From contig JASVEC010000002.1 in the NCBI GenBank assembly GCA_030770535.1, forward strand, positions 1,054,001 through 1,118,000: 64,000 nucleotides of DNA. Direction: 5' to 3'. The notes under the pieces are model-generated. The model was given only the letters and a program-made list of their open reading frames with translations. It made no database searches and was not told where the DNA came from. Source of the DNA: Batkoa obscura. Its lineage: Eukaryota; Entomophthoromycota; Entomophthoromycetes; Entomophthorales; Batkoaceae. Shown one piece after another: positions 1 through 11,008 of this stretch. A program made the position numbers and the translations under genes. How positions within the stretch are numbered: the stretch's first letter is position 1; every line of letters starts with the position of its first letter.

Positions 1-310
1 AATATGCTTTAACCGTATTAACTTATACTATTCATAAAATCTTGCTTATTTTTTAATCATAATAGAATCAAAAAAGATAAGCTATTGTATCAGAGAAGAT
101 AGAGAAAAGAAAAAGACTAGTTAAAAGTGATAAAATTAATCACATTATAGTCAGAAGCAAAATTGAATCCACAAATCATATAAAATGAAATAACTCTTTT
201 AACTCTCTTTTAGCTTTATTAACTTTATTAAATCTAGTATATGGACAACCATTATCGTATTCCTGCTGTTTGTTTGAACTTCAGGTACAATATGGGTCGC
301 TATATTTAAT
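1..310. other. Intergenic sequence, left edge
   Basis: AT-rich sequence with no supported gene, RNA or repeat. A short 22-codon reading frame near 240-310 has nothing to recommend it as a gene. Confidence 0.4.
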
Positions 311-739
311 AGTAGATCCTTGATTTATTCTTCAAGCAATCGGAACTCTTATTATAACCAACCAGAGTACAATTATAATGACCTTCATAACCAGGTACAG
401 TATATAAATACTTCTACCTCTAGTCGAATGCAGTACAGGAGTTCTACCATTGACATCTAATTCCAAGAAAGAAGTGCAGTTATTCAGAATCGATCATACC
501 ATAATGGTAGGATTGTCGATACTCGAGTAGAGCATAAAGAGCTTGACTACAATTGTATTTTGATAAACTGTATTGAATCTATCGCTTGTCATCAAAGCAA
601 AAATATAAATAGAGAAGCTGAACTTGAAGTAATTGATATAGGCTTTATATACTGTACTCTTTTAACTCAAACTACTTCACGCGAAAAGATGAATGACTCA
701 GAATTAACTAAGTTTAAAAAGAAAAGGTCAAATAGTTGA
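311..739 (+). pseudogene. Possible relic of a protein-coding gene
   Basis: One frame stays open for about 140 codons on the + strand, interrupted by a single TAA at 458-460, and ends at TGA 737-739. Composition is less AT-skewed than the flanks and the deduced residues are mixed, with Tyr, Asn, Arg and Cys, unlike the Lys/Ile/Asn/Phe junk typical of chance frames here. No ATG in a convincing context begins it and no GT/AG pair neatly removes the stop. I do not recognise the family. It could be a decayed gene, an exon of a gene extending left of the window, or a chance open frame. Confidence 0.3.
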
Positions 740-1861
740 ACGTAATACGTGGAATAAGTATAGTGTATTATAGAATAGGAGTGAAATTTGTTGAATTAGC
801 AAGTTCTGCTTCGCAAAATAAAATGTGTTATCTAAATTTACTAATTTCATGATATATTCATTCATTGATTTATGCCCTCCACTACTAAACTAGAAGTTTC
901 ATTGCTTTTTAAATAAACTATAATGCTATTTAGTTCGCATATTAAGAAAACCGATGCTTTAGTCTCATCTTTTACACTAGTAATGTAATAAAATGAACAC
1001 ATTATCTTGCCTTCTATTCAAGTTCCCCAACCCTCTCTCATTACTATAGCTAGCTTAAACTTCTTTCTATAACTATTGGCAATTATCAAAAGGGCTTTCT
1101 GCCTGTCTTATACAATCCCTTTTCCCTTTTACTAGTGTGTAATTAAATAATTTACAATAAACTCTCCTTCTTTACTTATCAAAATGAAACTGAAACTCGT
1201 GATCCTTATGTCCAGTTCCTTACGAAACCAATCCTCCCCTCCCTCTTATTATCTTGGAATATGACCTTTCTTGCCTCAGTGACCCCTTTAGCTTATCCTT
1301 TACCCCACTTTAATCATCTGTTTAACTCAAATTTAAAATAAATATCAAAAGGTATAGCTTTGTGCTCTCTAAAAAATAAAATTATTACCATTTATTTATT
1401 AATATCAGCTATTACTAGTTTACAAATTTTCTTTAATTTTATAAAAAATACAGGACTTTCAGTTATGTAGCATTTTTAATTTTATTAACCGTTTATTATT
1501 TTATAATTAATGTAGCTGATATACTATAAAATTTTAGTTTACAATATAATAGTCATAGTAAAATTATAATTTAGTTTAATAAGTTTATTTCAAACCCAAT
1601 TTATGAGCTAAAAGCTATTCTTATACTTCTTTATGATGCTTAAGATAAGCCAGCTGTTAAAAAAATTCCTGTTAAATTTGAATAAAATAATAAAATATAT
1701 TTAAATAAAAGAATAAAAAAGATTTATTAAAGTAATATGAATTCAACAAACCACACAATAATATAGATATAATTAAAACTAAGCCCATTATTATGTATAT
1801 TTTCAATTCTCTGTTCTGGTTACATCAATTGAAATTCACTTTAATTCTGTTCATTGTCGTC
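740..1861. other. Intergenic sequence
   Basis: No gene, RNA or repeat that I can support. Around 1000-1330 there is a mildly pyrimidine-rich stretch with several CCCTT-type runs, then AT-rich sequence up to the end of the next gene. Confidence 0.4.
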
Positions 1862-3232
1862 TTATTGTATTGAATGACTTTCATTTTCTGCATTACTATT
1901 GGTTTCCATCGTAGCATTCATGTTGGCTTGATCTAATAAAATATTTTCTTCAACACCGTTATTCACTTCATTAGCCTTATTGACTTCATTACCGCTTTCA
2001 CTATTCTCTTGTAGACTTACAGCACCATTTGTTGAATTCTCTATTGAGTTATTCATCATTGTCATAGGGAGGGTATGAAAAACATCAGCAATATTAATTT
2101 GAGGTAAACTCTGACTACTTAAATGACCAAGCTCATTGTTCATATCTCCATTTCCATTTGAATCTTGATGGTTCATTTTGTTAAAATTACTGTCATGATT
2201 TACCTCAGTTGAAGTTGAATTTGCAATATTATTAAATGCTTGCTCCATACTTAGATTTGTTTCATTCGATTGATTAGGTAAAGTAAATGCTTGCTCAATA
2301 TTGAAATTTGCTCCATTAGTTTCATTATTTCCATTTTCAAATACACCTTCAAGCTGTTGGTTGTTTTCATTAGAATGCCCTGATATACTATTAAATACTT
2401 GTGACATTTCATTTCCTTGTATATTATGCCCTGATAAATTATTAAATGGATGCATGATTTGACTAATATTTTCTGTACCATGGTTAGTCATCGAATTGTA
2501 TGCATGCTCCATATTTATGTTGTTTTCTGTCCCTGGTGTTGTTAAACCATTATATGAATGACTCATTGGTATACTAGGATTATTATTGTGATTATGCATA
2601 TTATTAAGCGCATGCTCCATAGCTAAATTCGATACTGTATTTTGGGAAGATGTATTGGTAATGTTAAGATCCATATTTAAGTTATTGTTTGTCATATTCA
2701 TAGATATACTGGTGAGAGCCTGTTCTAAATTAATATCTCCTACATTTGATTTATGAATATCACCATTGTTTGGATTCACACTAAATGATTCATTCAACTT
2801 TTTAGAACTAAGACCATTTAATGGCGGAGTTGAAATTTCATCTTTTTTCATTTCACTATCATCCCCTGCTATATCTGCGTTAATCCAAGCTCCCGACCTT
2901 TTAACTTTACCAAGTTTTTTCAAATGATATTGTACCGTTTTATAAGCTACATTTAATTTCTTTGATAATGCTCTTGAAGATTGACGTGGATCTTCAGCTA
3001 ATAAAGCTTCTAATGTAGTAGAATCAATTTTTAAAGGCCTCCCAGCACGAGCATGTTTATTCAAATTAAAGTCCCCAGACTCAAACTTGTTAAACCAATA
3101 TTGGCATTTTCGATCATTGGTGGATTCAGGACCAAATACAGTACGTATATTATTCGAAGCTTCTTTCGGTTTCCTTCCTAGTTTGAATTCGTATAGCATA
3201 CAATTCCTAATATTTAATTCTTGATCTTTCAT
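1862..3232 (-). CDS. Mariner-type DNA-binding domain protein with Asn-rich tail (possible domesticated transposase fragment)
   Basis: Single-exon protein of 456 residues. Residues about 10-115 match the N-terminal bipartite helix-turn-helix region of Mos1/mariner (SETMAR-like) transposases: a first HTH with YEFKLGRK and WFNKFESGDF, the linker ARAGRPLKID, and a second HTH with LAEDPRQSSRALS, TVQYHLKKLGKV and a closing GAWI. The rest has no DD(E/D) catalytic domain. It is an Asn/Ser/Met-rich tail with about eight degenerate repeats of roughly 18-22 residues built around a hydrophobic-Glu-X-Ala/Val core such as MEQAFNN, MEHALNN and MEHAYNS. The frame is fully open, which argues against a dead transposon. 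Inference: a DNA-binding or regulatory protein built from a mariner DNA-binding domain. Its targets cannot be read from sequence, and no mariner-like terminal repeats were seen beside it. Confidence 0.85.
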   Translation of the reverse strand: MKDQELNIRNCMLYEFKLGRKPKEASNNIRTVFGPESTNDRKCQYWFNKFESGDFNLNKHARAGRPLKIDSTTLEALLAEDPRQSSRALSKKLNVAYKTVQYHLKKLGKVKRSGAWINADIAGDDSEMKKDEISTPPLNGLSSKKLNESFSVNPNNGDIHKSNVGDINLEQALTSISMNMTNNNLNMDLNITNTSSQNTVSNLAMEHALNNMHNHNNNPSIPMSHSYNGLTTPGTENNINMEHAYNSMTNHGTENISQIMHPFNNLSGHNIQGNEMSQVFNSISGHSNENNQQLEGVFENGNNETNGANFNIEQAFTLPNQSNETNLSMEQAFNNIANSTSTEVNHDSNFNKMNHQDSNGNGDMNNELGHLSSQSLPQINIADVFHTLPMTMMNNSIENSTNGAVSLQENSESGNEVNKANEVNNGVEENILLDQANMNATMETNSNAENESHSIQ

Positions 3233-4351
3233 TGTTATTTAAAAAAATTGGGAAAAAACTTTAAATTAATTATTTTTTGGTTCATCGTTTATTACACTTG
3301 ATTTTATGCATTGCATTTTGATTGCCCAATCATTGGTTTGTATTTGCCAACTTTTGAACTTTCTAGAAATTTGCTATTTAACGGTTGGTTTGAGCAATAA
3401 TTCTTAGTGGTTCCGGTTTTATAAATTACCAATAATCCATTATGTTTTGGAATATTGGGCAACTATTCGTTCTGGGCAGTATGTCTTAGAATAACTTTAT
3501 AGAATAAAATAAATGGATATTTTTTAGTACACTACATTATTTAATAAATAAAATATTATTTATTATTCACCCTACAAAAATTATAAACTCTAAAACTAAA
3601 TCTTTTTAATCTTAAAATTATAAATCAATCGGCTTTATACTCATATTAAACCTGTTGAGTTCTTTTTGTTAATAAATAAAAACGCAAAATAAAAGCACAA
3701 ACAACGATTCATATTTGAATTAAATAATTGATCGGATTATTTACAATAATAATTTTGAATTAATTGACTTTAAAATATAGCAATCGTATTTCATTACGAT
3801 TTGTTACATAGAAATCAATTTTATTTTATATTTAAGAATTTATTTTATTGTATACTTTATTAAAACAATGGTAAATACTTTGATTTTTAACACGTCATTC
3901 ATAAAGCAATAAACTAAAGATGACCTTGAATATAATAAAATAAATATTATTGGCCAACTAAACGCAAAAACTCTAAATAAATGTAAAGTCTAGATTTAAA
4001 CTGCAAAAATAAATGAAAAAGCATCATTTTATTGCTTCAGTAATGGTCCATATTTTGTAAGTTCAAATTTTTTTAGCAAAATTCCTAATAATGATTCTCA
4101 AATATATCTATCAAATATATAAATTCACTCAAAGAACAGTTTGATTTTGAATTATTAAATAAATTGTAAGATTTAGTATATTATAACTTATTGCATTGCT
4201 TCATGAAAAATGAAAAATGTTTATAGATTTAAACAAAGATAGAAAATTTGATATGAAACTTATATGGCTTTAATTAGGACTCTTGTGCTTTAGAGTTTGT
4301 TAGTAAAATAAAAAGATGGTAATACAATATAAATAAATATTAATGTAAAAA
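3233..4351. other. Intergenic sequence between two minus-strand genes
   Basis: Holds the 5' flank of the mariner-HTH gene and the 3' flank of the phosphatase gene. AT-rich with short A/T runs. No repeat copy, RNA gene or other ORF is supported. Confidence 0.4.
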
Positions 4352-5494
4352 TTAACGGCGATCTGGGGAGTCTTCTGCGTCCCAAACAACTCCAACAATT
4401 ACGCTAATATCGTCCAATTTTCCACCTTGATAGTACATACCCTCTAATGTTGCTCTTTCTTGAAAAGGACTTGACATATTACGTGTATTTTCAGCAACAT
4501 CCCTAGCCGCTATCTTTAGATTATTAGCTATTATTTGTGGATTTATTTCTTCTCTAATTTGTCCAAACCCAGCATCTTGACGATCAATCGATTTTTGTAC
4601 AATATCTAAAATATCGTCATCAAATAAATTATCATATAATCCATCCGATCCCAAAACTATTATATCTCCTTTTTTAACTTGTACTTTAAATCTTTGTGCA
4701 CTCAATGGATGATCTCCACCTACAATACCGAGTTGATATGGATAGTTGAAAGAATGCTGTTGTTCTTCAGTACGGAAAAGAAAATCTCCATCCCTGATTA
4801 TAGCTAATCCACAATCACCTAAATTTGCTATTCTTAATTCATCCCCTCTCAATAAAGCCAAACAGGCAGTAGTAGAGCCTTTAATTTGTTGTAAATAAGC
4901 ATCAAAGTTAGTACGGTCATAACTTTTAGCTAATATATTGACTGGATCAGCATGAAAATAATCAACAAATTCGTCAGCATCAATATCATCATATTTATTT
5001 AACTCCGAATAAACATAATGCATCAATTTACGTGAATAAAAGGCAGAGTTACCATTATTTAAACTCCATCCACCAACACCATCTGCTATCCCTAAAGCAT
5101 CACTTCTACAAAACACTGAATCTTCTCCATAACCTTTACTATAAAGGGCTTTATCTCCATCATCAGATTCCACCTTTTGTTTTTTTTTCGCTTGCCCAGA
5201 ACAGGCACTATAAAGTGAATAATTGGGGGTGTAATGATTCGTCTGTAAACCAAATTGGTTATTGATATTTTTAAAATTATAATAAACAAAATCATTAACC
5301 TGAGGTTCAGATTGTAACATGGCTTGAGCTTTTGATGGTAAAGTGGATTTGGTGTAAGCTCTTTGAAGCTTAACGTTGGAACCGTTTAACAAACATGATG
5401 CGATTCTAGAATTTGATAAAGGTTTAACTATCGATGAATTGAATTTATTAATCAAGTTAACTACGTTTTTCATGGAATATAGATTAAAATGCAA
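4352..5494 (-). CDS. PTC7: PTC7-like PP2C-family protein phosphatase, probably mitochondrial
   Basis: Single-exon protein of 380 residues. Metal-binding PP2C motifs are present: ED at 124-125, GIADGVGGW at 135-143, GDCG at 226-229, GSDGLYDN at 282-289, and LDDIS near the C-terminus. The GIADGVGGW form and compact length are typical of the PTC7/PPTC7 branch of Mn/Mg-dependent Ser/Thr phosphatases, which in yeast and animals act in mitochondria on proteins including Coq7. The first ~60 residues are rich in Arg/Lys/Ser with few acids, consistent with a matrix-targeting presequence; Met8 is an alternative start. A basic-acidic insert (KKKQKVESDD) sits just before the catalytic core. The gene is divergent from Med10, 1.3 kb apart. 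The family call is firm; the location is inferred. Confidence 0.9.
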   Translation of the reverse strand: MHFNLYSMKNVVNLINKFNSSIVKPLSNSRIASCLLNGSNVKLQRAYTKSTLPSKAQAMLQSEPQVNDFVYYNFKNINNQFGLQTNHYTPNYSLYSACSGQAKKKQKVESDDGDKALYSKGYGEDSVFCRSDALGIADGVGGWSLNNGNSAFYSRKLMHYVYSELNKYDDIDADEFVDYFHADPVNILAKSYDRTNFDAYLQQIKGSTTACLALLRGDELRIANLGDCGLAIIRDGDFLFRTEEQQHSFNYPYQLGIVGGDHPLSAQRFKVQVKKGDIIVLGSDGLYDNLFDDDILDIVQKSIDRQDAGFGQIREEINPQIIANNLKIAARDVAENTRNMSSPFQERATLEGMYYQGGKLDDISVIVGVVWDAEDSPDRR

Positions 5495-6796
5495 TTATAT
5501 AGTCTTTCCAAAAAAAATATAAATTGTTGAATTGGAAAGAGAATAAAAAGATAATTTTGAATTTTTATTTTATTTTGTTTTATAAATAAGCATGGTAATC
5601 AGATTTTAAAACCAAGCTTTTTTTGAAAAAAATAATTCATTAATCCCTACCAACTGATGATCTCAATTCAAAACACTAACAATTAGAGCTTAAAAATTCA
5701 ATTTGATTTTGGGGCAACTTATCTTTATATAGACACAGTAGTTAAATTTCAAATCCAAAAGTAAAGTAAATTAAATTCAATACTTTATTTAACCAATCAT
5801 ATTCATTTTCCTTATCTAAAATGTCTTATCTAAAAGATAAGAAATTAACATTATCATCTTAAAATACTACTTTTGGTAGTTGTTAAAACTCGAGTTAGTT
5901 CCAATAAGTTTATTAATAAACAACTTATATAAATATTATTGGCTAAATTCAACAAATTCAAATCAATCAGCCAAAATTCATTTCAAGCAATATAATGCTT
6001 ATAATATTGTAACACTCATACTATCAGTTAACCATATTAAACTTAACGGATAGACATCATGGACATTGTGTTCATTGATAGAATAGTCATGATGTTAAAT
6101 GATATTAAAAATATTAATAAACGGTGGTTATTATCATTATTAAAATAAATTAATAATATAAAATATATGTTTTTATTGAATTCATGTGATAAAAATTAGG
6201 GAGAAAGATTCTCACGGTTTAGGATAGCTTAGTAATAAATAAAACAAAAATAAATAAAACATCAAATTTGGGGGTTGTAGGGTAATATAATAATTATAAA
6301 TTATGTATATAAAATTTTACTAAAATTATTATAAAATTATAACATTGTTATGAATCATAATATTACTTTATTAACTAATGATTGTTATTATTTTTATTTT
6401 TATTTTAGCTGTAAATGATCGAATCTGAATATTATTTTCTCATTGTTATTAGTTGTAATTTAACTTTTTAATAAATTTTGATTTTTAGGGGTAACTGCTA
6501 TTTCACTATTTTCTGTTTCAACTTGACTCAATCAGAAAGTTAGTCTTAATTTGAGCATTAATATTGCCAATCATTTTGGCTCTTAAAGTCTAAGATTTTT
6601 CTTTCGTTAGAAGCAACAATCAAGATTTAAAAAAAGTATCCCAACCCAACAGGAAAGTAAGCCATAAGCAAATAAACTCAATTTTGAATTTTATTTTTGA
6701 AATTGTTTAAAAATCACTTTATTTACTTATTTTTGAAACTTTTTTACGCTCAATTTAGCATCAAAAGAAAGTCCAAAATAATCAAAATAAAAAAAG
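5495..6796. other. Divergent intergenic region (PTC7-like / Med10)
   Basis: Should contain both promoters. It includes short direct repeats such as TTATCTAAAA near 5815-5840 and AT-rich runs, but no motif strong enough to name and no MITE copy. Confidence 0.4.
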
Positions 6797-7408
6797 ATGG
6801 TCTACCAATCGATGAATAATGCTGAAAAAATGGGATATAATTATGATCAAACTCACAAAGCTGGAAGTAATAGTCAAGAAGATTCTGAATCGGGAGAGTT
6901 ATCCCTTTATCAAGGCTTAACTAATGTGCATGAATTAAGTGTTAATTTGGGTCTTGCTATCATTGATTTCAATGCTAGTCCATCTATTAAAAATCTGGAG
7001 AAAAAATGGTAACTTTTTTTAGCTATAAAAATATAGTTCTTCCATTGAAATTAAATTGGATAATAGTAATGATTTAATTGATGGCTTGAGAGATTTATAT
7101 AAGACTAGTGATGAAACGAATTTGGAAGTACCTTTTGAAGTTATTAGGTAATAATGAAAGTTTATAAAGTTAAGTATAAAATTTAAATGGTCCAAAAAGT
7201 TGCTTTGATCAAGGTCAAAGCCCCGATTCGTACATGGCTACCTTTATGGAACAAGCAGTATCCGAAAATCAATTTTGTAAAGGTAGATTGGACACTTTAG
7301 CTGTAATTAATTTATTAATTCAATTTAATTTGATTTTATGTTTTGTTTATATAGTCGTTTGCTGATCTCCTGGAGGAAGAAATTAAGTGTAACTTTGATG
7401 AGTTTTAA
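6797..7408 (+). CDS. MED10: Mediator complex subunit 10 (Med10/Nut2)
   Basis: Four exons in consistent phase give 159 residues: 6797-7008, 7037-7147, 7200-7302 and 7355-7408. The protein follows the Med10 pattern in order: an N-terminal helix (NLGLAIIDFN), a DLIDGLRDLY segment, the family core read as VPFEVI then DQGQSPDSYM, NQFCKGRLDTL, and a closing SFADLLEEEI. Med10 belongs to the Mediator middle module, which bridges transcription factors and RNA polymerase II. About 35 acidic/Ser-rich residues precede the domain. Introns 2 and 3 are 52 nt each. Intron 1 as modelled is only 28 nt (7009-7036), unusually short, so that junction is the least certain part. The domain match makes the identification good despite the small exons. 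Confidence 0.8.
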
Positions 7409-7812
7409 TTTATATATTTATTATGATATAAATAGAAAATCAATTTAGTATGAGTAGTAGTTTTTATTAATATTTTCAGTTGATAATGAATATTTAGTAT
7501 CAAAGTTTAATTTTTCCATTAAAATGGATTATTCTATTTTATATTGGAATTATTAGATTATACTACAATAAATTTTATTACAAGGCTTGGTTAATTTATT
7601 ATTAATAAGATTATTGTTATCTTTAATTATTTTGGAGAAATTCTATTATAAAAGTCAAAGTAATGTTCATCTCTTTTAATGCAGCAAAATAGGAGGTTTC
7701 TGTATAAAAGTTAGTGTTCTAATTTATTCAATTTACTTTTATATAGACGACAGACTGATTTATAAATGATTGAGGGCTAAGGTAGTGATAATAGCATAGA
7801 TACATAATCAAG

Positions 7813-7918
7813 ATATGGGGATGTATTTCTGTGTTTAAGAATTTTACTAATAATTTTTCCACTCAAATAGCGCTTAAAAGATGGAAAAGTAATGAAGCCG
7901 AAAAAAACACCCCCATAT
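7813..7918 (+). mobile_element. MITE copy 1 (~106 bp)
   Basis: Near-complete copy from ATATGGGGATGT to CCCCCATAT. It has the central AGCGCT palindrome and the subfamily A marks CCACTC and GAAGCC. Confidence 0.85.
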
Positions 7919-8918
7919 AGTAAAAATCAATTTATTTTTTATGATATACAATAGAAGCAGTGACAGTTTTAGAAAAGTAACTATTGGATTAGTCATCCCA
8001 ATGTAGAACGGAGTTATCTGATAAAAAAAATTAAGGATAAAAATAACACATTAGTAATGATTATTTTAAACATCTGAAGTTTCTTTAGTTGTTTATTATA
8101 TTTCAATCTTTTGTTTAAACTAGTTTTTAAAGAACGCCAACAATGATAAGATGAAGTTCATCAAAATAAAGATTAAGTCTTTAGTAGAGTGAAAGGTGAA
8201 TCATAAAGGGAACAATAGGTAATCAAAGAGCTTTTAATTCAGGATTTAATAGTTGTGAATGTGATAAAAGCTCGTAATCTACTAGTTAAAGTAAGAGTCT
8301 TATTTTATAGTGGAATAATATTAGTTATTACTTTAACTCTTTATTCGGCTTTAATTGACGAAATAGATAGCTAGCTTTGACTACTTAAACCTACATTAGA
8401 AAAAATAAAAATGACAATTTTTTAGTGATAAAAGAATACAATATATTTAAGATTGAAGTTAGCATATGAATATAATTCTGATATTTTATTGTAATAAATA
8501 ATTCATCAAACAATGTATCAAAAATTGTTTTGTTAAGTTTCTACTTTTAAAGTTATTTTTATTTCAAGTAATTTTGAGAACATTAATTTGAATTAATGAT
8601 ACTTTTTTACATAAATCATTAAACTAAATAATATAAAAATAAAAGTATAACAATCATAAATTGAATATCCAAGCATCATTGAAATGACCGATCTCATTCT
8701 AAAAACAATGCTTGTCAACTTAATTCAATAACTTTTCAAACTCAAAGATTTCTTAAAAGATCGTAAATTAAAATTACATAACTCTATTTTAATTGGATTA
8801 ATTTGATTGTAACCAATTAAATCAGAAATTAACGTCATTTGACAAAATGAATAATAAACACTCTCAAAAGATGGAGTTAAATTCGTGTAGCATATGAAAA
8901 GTAAACCAAATATTCAAG

Positions 8919-8926
8919 TATATAAA
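8919..8926 (+). promoter_or_regulatory. Candidate TATA box of the acyl-CoA dehydrogenase gene
   Basis: TATATAAA lies 92-99 bp before the start codon of the downstream gene. The position is plausible for a fungal core promoter, but such strings are common in AT-rich DNA. Confidence 0.4.
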
Positions 8927-9017
8927 GACAACTAAAATCATAACGAATACTTTTTTAAATTATCTTGTATCTTCATCCTTTTTTATTTCTCTTTAATTTA
9001 GAACAAGATATCTAACC

Positions 9018-10314
9018 ATGTCCTTATTAAAAAACAGTTTATTAAAACGTGCTTTACCTAGTATATTAAAACAGACTCAATGTTTTAATTCTACAATGAG
9101 TTTCAATTTAACAGAAGAACAAAAAGAGTATCAATCCTTAGCCCGTAAATTTACTGCTGATGAAATTATACCCAAAGCTGCACATCATGATCAAACTGGT
9201 GAATATCCTGTTGAAATCTTAAAGAAAGCTTGGGAATTAGGCTTAATGAATACCCATATCCCTTCCGAATATGGTGGTTTAGGATTGGGCGTATTAGATG
9301 GTTGTATTATTACGGAAGAATTAGCTTTTGGATGTACAGGTATTCAAACAGCTATTGAAGCTAATGGATTAGCTGAAGCACCTGTAATTTTAGCTGGTAA
9401 TGATGCACAGAAAAAAAAATATTTAGGACGAATGACTGAAGAACCCTTAATGGCCGCTTATGGAGTAACAGAACCAGGAGCAGGTTCCGATGTTGCTGGA
9501 TTAAAAACAAAAGCAGTAAAGAAAGGAAATGATTGGGTTATCAATGGTCAAAAAATGTGGATTACCAATGGTGGAAAAGCCAATTGGTATTTTGTTTTAG
9601 CTAGAACTGGAGATTCTAATACTCCTACTGGTAAAGCTTTTACTGGTTTTATCGTTGATGCTGATGCCCCTGGTATTTCTGTGGGTAGAAAAGAAATTAA
9701 TATGGGTCAAAGAGCATCCGATACTAGAGGTATTACTTTTGAAGATGTAGTTGTGCCTGATGAAAATAGGTAATTATCATTTTATTTTATATTTATTATA
9801 TTGTTATTCAAATCATATGCTAAAAATAAATAATAGATTAGGTGAAATTGGTCAAGGTTTTAAAATAGCCATGGGAGCCTTTGACACCACACGACCATTA
9901 GTTGCGTCTGGAGCTGTAGGATTAACCCGCCGAGCCTTAGAAGAAGCAACCAAATATGCCCTAGAAAGAAAAACAATGGGAACACCAATTATCAAACATC
10001 AAGCAGTGGCATTTATGTTAGCTGATATGGCCATGAATTTAGAAGCATCCCGATTATTAGTGCATAAATCAGCATGGTTAAGAGATAATAAACAAAAAAA
10101 TACGCATTTAGCTTCCATGGCTAAAGCAATGGCCTCCGAAGCGGCTAATAAAGCTGCTGCTGATTGCGTCCAAATCTTTGGGGGTAATGGATTTAATACA
10201 GAATACCCAGCGGAGAAGTTGTTAAGAGACTCTAAAATATTTATGATTTATGAAGGTACTTCCCAAATTCAAAGACTTATTATTTCACGTCATTTGGCAG
10301 AGACTTATCAATAA
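9018..10314 (+). CDS. ACADM: Medium-chain-type acyl-CoA dehydrogenase, mitochondrial
   Basis: Two exons (9018-9769 and 9837-10314; 67-nt intron with consistent phase) encode 409 residues. The first ~25 residues are basic and Ser/Leu-rich, a likely mitochondrial presequence. The core shows acyl-CoA dehydrogenase signature 1 ([14 protein letters not shown]), the FAD/ETF-contact segment [24 protein letters not shown] after the splice, [17 protein letters not shown], and catalytic Glu (about residue 390) in YEGTSQIQ. The E-G-T-S-Q-I-Q context and overall pattern are those of the medium-chain enzyme. It performs the first FAD-linked step of mitochondrial fatty-acid beta-oxidation. A mitochondrial beta-oxidation enzyme is absent from yeasts such as Saccharomyces but kept in many other fungi. 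Family is certain; chain length is inferred. Confidence 0.92.
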
Positions 10315-11008
10315 ACGAGGATATATATATTGTAATGTTTTCTTTTAATGATATTGAGAAATAGTAGTTTGCTATAATTGTTATTGTATTTTAATTTTAA
10401 TTACTCATGGATTGATTGATTTTAATAATCTTATTTTAATAATCTTATTTTAATAATTTTAGATAATACAAAAGAATCCAATATAATATTATCTCTATTA
10501 TCAGACATATAATTAGTATTATTACAAATATTATAAAACAATATATTATTATAATTTTAATAAGTTATAAAATTTAATAATATTATATCAACTTTTAAAT
10601 AATCCACAAGTAGTATTTTTTTAGTAAATTTAATTAAATTATCTTTTCATATAAAAAATGGACTAAATTCTTAAATTAGGAGTATTTTTTAATTTCGTTA
10701 CTTTTTCCATTTTTAAGCACCATTTGAGTGAAAAAGCTGCCAGCAAAATTTTTGAACAAAAAATATATGCCCAATTAGTTTTCCATTTCTTATTTTTTAA
10801 TTCATCATCAAATAAGAATTAAAAAAAAGGAGAACTCAAATTTCCGTCTAAGTTATTATTTGGCTAATAAACAAGTTTGTAATGAACTGAAATAAGCCAA
10901 TTTTCAAGCTTTCAAACGAAATGATATAAAAAGAGTTGAGATGTTCAAAGTTCAATACTTTTTTCTATTCGATTTGAGCAAAAGTTGAAAGGATTGCAAT
11001 AAAGAATT
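10315..11008. other. Intergenic region with one decayed MITE
   Basis: Contains short direct repeats (three TTATTTTAATAATC-like units near 10428-10460) and a weathered MITE. Nothing else is supported. Confidence 0.4.
10676..10773 (-). mobile_element. MITE copy 2, decayed
   Basis: Recognised by CTTTTTCCAT, a TTTTAAGC-like centre (CATTTGAGTG follows) and the A-rich right arm. Both terminal repeats are eroded and AGCGCT has become AGCACC. Confidence 0.6.

Larger units (their letters stand above)
7409..9017. other. Intergenic region with one MITE
   Basis: Apart from the MITE at 7813-7918, no gene or RNA is supported. A 9-bp ATCTGATAA GATA-type match occurs at 8016-8024, far from any start codon, and is probably chance. 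Confidence 0.4.

Noticed and set aside
7480-7500. CAGTTGATAATGAATATTT shared with 37778-37796 near the transposon's right end
   Set aside because: The match is about 18 bp with no continuing similarity; in DNA this AT-rich it can be chance, so I did not call another transposon fragment.
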